From CAZFIM01 sp964519615 (GTDB taxonomy: Bacteria > Chloroflexota > Dehalococcoidia > GIF9 > UBA5629): a DNA stretch of 64,000 nt. Under the pieces are notes generated by a model, which made no database searches, was not told the DNA's origin, and was given only the letters and a program-made list of their open reading frames with translations. The DNA lies in assembly GCA_964519615.1 (NCBI GenBank), contig CAZFIM010000002.1:1-64000 (forward strand), written 5' to 3'. Below are positions 59,306 to 64,000 of this stretch, one piece after another (the first letter of the stretch is position 1; every line of letters begins with the position of its first letter). A program made the translations under genes and the position numbers.

Positions 59306-60367
59306 ATGAAACAGAAGTGGGGGATTCTTTCTATCTTAATAGTGGCTTTGGTTGCTTTTTTGGTAGGTTGTTCACCTTCTGCAGCCCCTGCAAGTCCAAG
59401 CACTACTCCCAGTTCCGGTACTACGGAAGAGGCAACGGTCACCTACATTGCTGCGGCAAGTGTTTCTGCACCAGGTCAATTCTGGGATCGTCAGGCCGAT
59501 GCACTGATTGAGCTTTTAAGCGAGAAATCAGGTGGACGGTTTGTAGCTGATAAGCTGGATGCCGGTATGCAGGGCAACAGTCGTGAAGTTGGAGAAGCGG
59601 TACAGATGGGTACAATCGAGGTACTGGTGGTCGGCGATATGGAGCTTAATCTGGTCACCGGTAATATCGGCTGGGCATGGATTCCGTTCCTGACAACCAC
59701 ATATGAACAGGCCGATGATGTGTATTACGGCGGCTGGATTAATGAGAAAATCAAAGAAAAGTTTGCTTCGGTAGGTATTGTTAAGATCGGTAACGCAGAA
59801 AACGAGTTCCGTCTCTGCGGTACAGTGGATAAGCCGATCGCAACAATATCAGATTTCAAAGGTGTAAAGATCCGAACTCCCGAACTTCCGGATGTAATTC
59901 GCTTTTATGAGCTGTGCGGAGCACTCCCGGTAGCTATCTCTCCTCCTGAAGTTATGACGGCGTTACAGCAGGGAACGTGTGATGGTCTTGACAATTCTAT
60001 TATCAACATAAAGAATATGGGTGTGTATGATATGGTTCAGCATATCACCCGGACCAACCATCTTTATGCAGGTGCTTCGATAGTCTGTAATGCAGATTTT
60101 TGGAACAGCCTCTCCTCAAGCGATCAACAGATCTTTCTCGATGCTGCAAAAGAAAACGGCGATGAGTATATTCAATTATACAGGGAGGAAGCTGCCGCTT
60201 TACTTGCTGATCCGCATCTGACGGTCCATGAACCGGATGCTGAAATGAAGGAAACGATGATAAACATCGGGTTGCAGATACTGGATGATAACGCAGCAAA
60301 CTATGATGCGGATATTGTTGAATTGATTCGCAAACAAATGAATACCAATATTGCAGCTATAAAGTAA
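59306..60367 (+). CDS. dctP: TRAP transporter solute-binding lipoprotein (DctP)
   Basis: A 353-residue binding protein. AAGGAGG precedes ATG 59306; a TTG at 59279 is in frame but upstream of that site. Signal peptide ends in lipobox VGC (about residue 21) and a Pro/Ser/Thr linker follows. The segment FKGVKIRTPELPDVIRFYE has the conserved arginine that holds the ligand carboxylate, unlike the DctP at 47672. PPEVMTALQQGTCDGLDNSI is the typical hinge segment. It would bind the acid processed by the operon enzymes and hand it to DctQM. Confidence 0.92.
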   Translation: MKQKWGILSILIVALVAFLVGCSPSAAPASPSTTPSSGTTEEATVTYIAAASVSAPGQFWDRQADALIELLSEKSGGRFVADKLDAGMQGNSREVGEAVQMGTIEVLVVGDMELNLVTGNIGWAWIPFLTTTYEQADDVYYGGWINEKIKEKFASVGIVKIGNAENEFRLCGTVDKPIATISDFKGVKIRTPELPDVIRFYELCGALPVAISPPEVMTALQQGTCDGLDNSIINIKNMGVYDMVQHITRTNHLYAGASIVCNADFWNSLSSSDQQIFLDAAKENGDEYIQLYREEAAALLADPHLTVHEPDAEMKETMINIGLQILDDNAANYDADIVELIRKQMNTNIAAIK

Positions 60368-60476
60368 TAATTTACAAATGCCATTTTTGCAGGGCGGTTA
60401 CGTTAAAAGACGGCTCCGTCCTGCAGATTTTCTTCTACTCGCCTCTATAAACAAATTATATATGAGGTTAACGTAA

Positions 60477-61034
60477 ATGTTTGTATTACGAGGCATAAAT
60501 AAATTCCTCATGCATGTAGAAAAATTTATTGTCGTTTTAACGGGGAGCGGCCTCGTGGTTTCAATCTGCGTTCAAGTTATAGGGCGCTATATACTGCAAG
60601 TGCCCACACCGTGGGCTGAGGAAATAGCCAGATATTTATTTATCTGGATGGTGCTTGTCGGCGCCGGATATGTTCTGGCAATAAAAGACCATATTGAGAT
60701 TGCTATTTTAGACCAGTTGCTTGAAAAACTAAAAAATCCCGACAAAGCAAAAACGATACTGTTTGTGATTTCTACTATAGGCGGTATGGTTTTTATCGTT
60801 CTCTTTTCACTCATTTATTACCGCTATCTGGTAAATATCAACCGCTACGGCGGTCAATTTTCAGCTGCGCTGCAAATCAACATGCTGATTCCCATGAGTG
60901 CTTTGCTCGTGGGTAATATCCTTATGTTATTTCACTCCATCTATTTATTGCTCGAGCTAATATTTAATTCACGTTCAAAAGCTGAGAGTGCAAAGCAAAG
61001 CAATATAGAAGAGATGGGCATGAACTATGAATGA
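60477..61034 (+). CDS. dctQ: TRAP transporter small permease (DctQ)
   Basis: A 185-residue four-helix membrane protein of the DctQ family. Typical is RYILQVPTPWAEEIARYLFIWMV, and KDHIEI in the first cytoplasmic loop. It overlaps dctM by eight bases, so the two are coupled. Partner of the DctP at 59306. Confidence 0.9.
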   Translation: MFVLRGINKFLMHVEKFIVVLTGSGLVVSICVQVIGRYILQVPTPWAEEIARYLFIWMVLVGAGYVLAIKDHIEIAILDQLLEKLKNPDKAKTILFVISTIGGMVFIVLFSLIYYRYLVNINRYGGQFSAALQINMLIPMSALLVGNILMLFHSIYLLLELIFNSRSKAESAKQSNIEEMGMNYE

Positions 61035-62343
61035 AATGATGCTGCTTGTCATATTTTTACTTATTTTCTTCGGTGCGGGCATTCTACTGCGGATCAACGT
61101 TGCTTTTTCACTCGGGCTTGCATCTCTTGGGTTGCTCTTTTTCGCCGGTGTCCAGGTTATTAACATTGCGGCACCTTCTTTTTCCGCTCTGGATAGTTTT
61201 CCATTGCTCGCTATTCCGTTTTTTATGCTGGCAGGAACGGTTATGGAGCATGGCGGAATTTCCAGCAGCCTTGTTGGTTGGATCGATGCATTTGTTGGGC
61301 GTGTACGTGGTGCCATAGGTGCTATTACAGTGCTTGCAAGCATGGCGTTTGGTGTGCTCACCGGCTCTGCAATGGCAACTATCAGCTCGATAGGTAAGAT
61401 GATGCACCCGGAAATGGTACGCCGTGGTTATACGCCGGAATATGCAGGTGCATTAATTGCCGCTACCTGTTTTCTCGGTATTCTGATCCCTCCTTCTATA
61501 CCGGGAATCATGTATGCGTTATCCTCAGGGCAATCGATCTCCGATGTGTGGCTGTCAACTGTAGGCCCCGGTGTTCTTATAGGGATTGCTTATATCATAT
61601 ACAACTATTTTTCCGGTGGAAAAAAAGACAAATCTGTTGCAGATACCAAAGGTGTACTGGAATACTTTGCCAAGATAGGTCATAAGACGTGGTCAGCATC
61701 GCCTGCAATTATTATGCCAATAATTATCTTCGGTGGTATATACGGCGGTGTTTTTACTCCTACAGAAGCAGGTGCTGTCTGTATGGCCTACGGAGTGGGG
61801 TTCTATCTTGTCAAGCGAGCACTCAAAAAGGACAGCGTTTCCAGTTCCATGTGGTTAATCTTTTTAACCGGTGGACTGGCCACAGCGACAATTTGTATCA
61901 TCCAGATTTTTGCTAATACGGCCAGCCGTGCAATTTCACTGGCAGGTATTACCCAGGCACTTGCGGAGTTTATTGTTGCAAACGTAAGTGCGACATGGCA
62001 GTACTTATTAATCTGTAATGTGATCTTTTTGATTCTGGGCTGTCTTATAGATATTACAAGTGCGGTTCTAATGATGACACCGCTGTTGCTCCCTACAACA
62101 CTGGCGATGGGAATAGATCCAATCCATTTTGGTGGTATAATGCTTGTTAATCTGAGCATAGGCTTCATGACACCGCCATTTGCCGGAGGGCTATTTGTAG
62201 CCTGCAAAATATCTCAAGTACCGTATATTAAACTGGTAAGGGAATGCATTCCATTTTTAATAATCGGTATATGTGTTGTGATCTTTACAACCTTTGTGCC
62301 TGATATAGTACTTTTCCTACCAAAACTCCTGGCGACATCATAA
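61027..62343 (+). CDS. dctM: TRAP transporter large permease (DctM)
   Basis: A 438-residue 12-helix permease. Typical segments are AIPFFMLAGTVMEHGGIS, LGILIPPSIPGIMYA, GGIYGGVFTPTEAGAVCMAYG and GFMTPPFAGGLFVA. It imports the substrate in symport with sodium ions, and the unfused DctQM here contrasts with the fused one at 45670. Final gene of the sugar-acid operon. No obvious terminator hairpin follows. Confidence 0.92.
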   Translation: MNEMMLLVIFLLIFFGAGILLRINVAFSLGLASLGLLFFAGVQVINIAAPSFSALDSFPLLAIPFFMLAGTVMEHGGISSSLVGWIDAFVGRVRGAIGAITVLASMAFGVLTGSAMATISSIGKMMHPEMVRRGYTPEYAGALIAATCFLGILIPPSIPGIMYALSSGQSISDVWLSTVGPGVLIGIAYIIYNYFSGGKKDKSVADTKGVLEYFAKIGHKTWSASPAIIMPIIIFGGIYGGVFTPTEAGAVCMAYGVGFYLVKRALKKDSVSSSMWLIFLTGGLATATICIIQIFANTASRAISLAGITQALAEFIVANVSATWQYLLICNVIFLILGCLIDITSAVLMMTPLLLPTTLAMGIDPIHFGGIMLVNLSIGFMTPPFAGGLFVACKISQVPYIKLVRECIPFLIIGICVVIFTTFVPDIVLFLPKLLATS

Positions 62344-62615
62344 CTTTATACAATTTATGAAGTATCGTCTAATCGAATCAAGCGTATTATTGTAAGCATT
62401 CAGTATGCGTTTCAAACCCGTTAAGCATCTTCCAGATATTTTTAGTAATTTCTCTATAATGTTGTTTCAAAGGGTTTCGATTCGACACAGTTACCTTTAT
62501 AGTAGTTGGATAGGGTACACAGATTAACATACGAAGATGTGTTATCATTGTTATTAACCGGCCATTTACGGTCCGGTGAAAGGTTCGAACCCAGCAAACT
62601 ACTGCCAGGAGGTGT
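62344..62615. other. Intergenic stretch without a supported gene
   Basis: About 270 bases between dctM and the selenoprotein gene. A GGTTCGAACC string at 62582-62591 looks like a tRNA T-arm, but the rest of a tRNA cannot be found. No protein-coding signal on either strand. Confidence 0.45.
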
Positions 62616-62906
62616 ATGATAATCCAGATTACCGATATAGCCAAAGACAAACTTAAAGAGGTTCTCGATGAGAATCCCGGAAAATATATACGTGTTGTCA
62701 TCGAGGGGATAGGCTGAAGCGGTCCCAGATTGGGATTAGCTCTGGATGAGCTAAAAGAAAATGAAAAAGCGGTGCAGATAAACGGCATCGATATCTTAAT
62801 ATCTGATACGGTTGGAGCTTTAGCAACGGATAAAAAGGTTGATTATGTAAAATCGTCATATGGAGAGGGTTTTGCGATAACTTCTCCGAATCAGACATGC
62901 TGCTGA
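62616..62906 (+). CDS. HesB/IscA-like selenoprotein (in-frame UGA = Sec34)
   Basis: A 96-residue protein if the UGA at 62715-62717 is read as selenocysteine. CAGGAGGTGT precedes the ATG. The frame gives VVIEGIG-U-SGPRLGLALDE, which is the HesB/IscA-like signature (usually GGCxGPxLGMALDE), with Sec at the conserved cysteine. After the UGA the protein goes on for 62 residues in the same frame with family-like features (NGIDILISD, YGEGFAI) and ends TCC. The second stop is UGA immediately followed by UAG. HesB/IscA proteins help build or carry Fe-S clusters, and Sec-containing HesB-like proteins are known. Two hairpins downstream of the UGA could serve as the SECIS element. Confidence 0.85.
62718..62754 (+). 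promoter_or_regulatory. Candidate bacterial SECIS hairpin(s) after the Sec UGA
   Basis: Two alternatives. (a) TCCCA-GAT-TGGGA (62723-62735), extended by AGC/GCT (62718-62720 with 62739-62741). (b) TTAGCTC-TGGAT-GAGCTAA (62736-62754), a perfect 7-bp stem with a G-containing loop; its loop Gs are about 29-30 bases from the UGA, which fits the usual bacterial SECIS distance. Confidence 0.6.
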
Positions 62907-63004
62907 TAGTGCGAGGATTTGCTGCCGGCGGGGGAATAAGAAAGTGTGCTGATAATCCGTTGTCAAGGAAAATAGTACACAGCTAAATATACATCGTGGC
63001 GCTG
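62907..63004. other. Convergent intergenic region
   Basis: About 100 bases between the ends of the selenoprotein and NUDIX genes. No clear terminator hairpin seen. Confidence 0.4.
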
Positions 63005-63548
63005 CTAGCTTTTTTTGCCGGAAAGCCCCAGCGTAAGGACACGCAGCAGACCGGCAATGCTTTTGGCATCGACGATTTCGCCGGAAGCGATAAGGTTCTG
63101 TACCTGCGACATAGGCACCTTCACTACCTCGATCTCATCCGTATCCTCTGCTTCAAGCTGGCTGTGCTCAAGCTGAGTAGCCAGGTAGAAATGCAGGTAT
63201 TCGGTACAGTATCCCGGTGCTGAGTAGAACCCCCCCCAGCTTCTGAATTTTCTTGGGACGAAAGCCGATCTCTTCCTGTAGTTCCCTGCTTACCGCTTGC
63301 ACCGGCTGTTCCCCCGGCTCTATACCGCCTGCCGGTATCTCAAGAAGGGTCTTTTCAACGGCCTTTCTATACTGTTTTACCATCAGGACGTTATCAGCCT
63401 CATCCAATACTACTACGGCTATGCAGTCGCTGTGTTCCACGATTTCGCGTGTGGTCCGGCTTCCGTTCTCCTTTTCAACCGTATCCACGCGCAAATTGAC
63501 CGCTCTGCCTTTATAAATTTGCTCGCTTGAGAGTGTCTTCTCAACCAC
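63005..63548 (-). pseudogene. NUDIX hydrolase (ADP-ribose-pyrophosphatase-like) with a homopolymer frameshift
   Basis: Two frames encode one NUDIX protein of about 180 residues. The first contains the full Nudix box (GGIEPGEQPVQAVSRELQEEIGF). After the eight-C run at 63230-63237 (eight G in the coding strand) the frame shifts. With seven G the protein continues LGGFYSAPGYCTEYLHFYLA... and ends at the stop 63005-63007; 544 minus one base is a multiple of three. The family hydrolyses ADP-ribose or other nucleoside diphosphates. GTG 63548 follows AGGAGG and is preferred over a GTG at 63566 upstream of that site. Sequencing error is the simplest explanation; slippage-based variation is another. 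Confidence 0.88.
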
Positions 63549-63569
63549 GTTAACCTCCTCCTGCACCGG

Positions 63570-64000
63570 TTATTCGAACCTGTAAACCAGCGCCACTTCG
63601 TCGCAGTCAGGGAATTTGGGACAATGGAAGCATTCTGACCATATTTTGCGCGGCAGCTCCATTTTATCTATATCCTTGAAGCCGCACTTTTTAAAGAACT
63701 CGGGTTTATAGGTGAGGCAAAAGATGGTAGCTATTCCCAGTTGTTTTGCTTCTTCCAAACATGCTTTCACCAGCAGTCTGCCGCATCCATGAAACTGCGC
63801 CTCTTTGTTTACGGCCATAGACCGAATCTCCGCCAGATCAGCCCAGCTAATATGCAGAGCTACGCACGCCAGAACTTTATCATTCTCTCTGATGACATAG
63901 TAGTCACGCAGATTCTCATAAATATCGCTTAAGGCGCGCGGTAGCATCTCGCCTTTATTTGCAAAGCCATTGATGAGCACGTGCATCTGCTGCGCATCGC
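63570..64000 (-). CDS. GNAT N-acetyltransferase, ArgA/N-acetylglutamate-synthase-like (5' end missing)
   Basis: The frame continues past the window edge, so the start is not visible; about 143 codons can be read. The first ATG seen (63986) is internal to the fold, because residues before it (DAQQM) match the N-terminal part of the family. Typical features are FANKGEMLPRALSDIYEN, VALHISWADLAEIRSMAVN, the acetyl-CoA loop HGCGRLLVKACLEEA, and a C-terminal cysteine-rich segment SECFHCPKFPDCDEVAL. Such proteins resemble the short N-acetylglutamate synthases of the arginine pathway; specificity is uncertain. It precedes the NUDIX gene by 21 bases. Confidence 0.86.
   Translation of the reverse strand, partial: DAQQMHVLINGFANKGEMLPRALSDIYENLRDYYVIRENDKVLACVALHISWADLAEIRSMAVNKEAQFHGCGRLLVKACLEEAKQLGIATIFCLTYKPEFFKKCGFKDIDKMELPRKIWSECFHCPKFPDCDEVALVYRFE

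Noticed and set aside
62560..62600. tRNA T-arm-like string GGTTCGAACC
   Set aside because: The five-base stem pairing fails and no acceptor, D- or anticodon arm can be drawn around it.
1..64000. CRISPR arrays, insertion sequences, prophage or integrase genes, rRNA or tRNA genes
   Set aside because: Looked for regular direct repeats, transposase and integrase motifs and RNA signatures and found none convincing; the window appears to be ordinary chromosome.

Overview
The window reads as a chromosomal contig of an obligately anaerobic bacterium, probably a metagenome-assembled or draft genome: two runs of exactly ten Ns (5883-5892, 21474-21483) are scaffold gaps, and two genes carry single-base homopolymer frameshifts. 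Anaerobic life is indicated by a [NiFe]-hydrogenase, a 2-oxoacid:ferredoxin oxidoreductase, a 2-hydroxyacyl-CoA dehydratase-type activase, a glycyl-radical-type enzyme with its radical-SAM activase, and many iron-sulfur proteins. A gene with an in-frame UGA (62616-62906) indicates that the organism uses selenocysteine. Many lipoproteins and TRAP transporters, and no mobile elements, point to an ordinary chromosome. An uncultivated Chloroflexota (Dehalococcoidia-like) lineage would fit, but that is only an impression.

Layout. 1-7400: Hox-type [NiFe]-hydrogenase operon (NuoE-like, NuoF-GltD fusion, NuoG-like, HoxY, HoxH). 7500-11400: DUF169 and DUF6064 proteins, then a short-chain reductase and a serine-palmitoyltransferase-like enzyme that together look like sphingoid-base synthesis. 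11400-17800: membrane protein, cupin, metallo-beta-lactamase protein, methyltetrahydrofolate methyltransferase, molybdopterin oxidoreductase with its FeS subunit. 18000-21070: lipoprotein, site-2 protease with CBS domains, HtrA protease. 21170-24200 (minus): four-subunit 2-oxoacid:ferredoxin oxidoreductase plus an ACT protein. 24450-28700: frameshifted HAD gene, PKD lipoprotein, pyrF, DUF951, dinB. 28890-31720: ECF sigma factor, candidate anti-sigma factor and a second HtrA, i.e. an envelope-stress operon. 31800-35080: MarR regulator, FmdE protein, TrmO, methyltransferase, DtxR regulator, with clear operator palindromes.

35260-48930: a 1331-residue activase, a deacetylase-like protein, a divergent NarL-type two-component pair, then a four-gene unit of glycyl-radical-type enzyme, activase, fused TRAP permease and TRAP binding protein. 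The enzyme is the oddest protein here: its family fold and C-terminus are clear, but the residue that should carry the glycyl radical is threonine. 49040-54940: MFS exporter, alpha/beta hydrolase, PKD protein, aminotransferase. 55130-62343: a GntR-controlled sugar-acid or hydroxy-acid catabolic operon (enolase-superfamily dehydratase, 2-hydroxyacid dehydrogenase, isocitrate-lyase-family enzyme, TRAP DctPQM) behind a consensus promoter. 62616-64000: HesB/IscA-like selenoprotein, frameshifted NUDIX hydrolase, and an N-acetyltransferase running off the end.

The strongest leads are the glycyl-radical-type enzyme without its glycine, the HesB-like selenoprotein, the sphingoid-base pair, the NuoF-GltD hydrogenase subunit, and several promoter/operator arrangements legible directly from the sequence.
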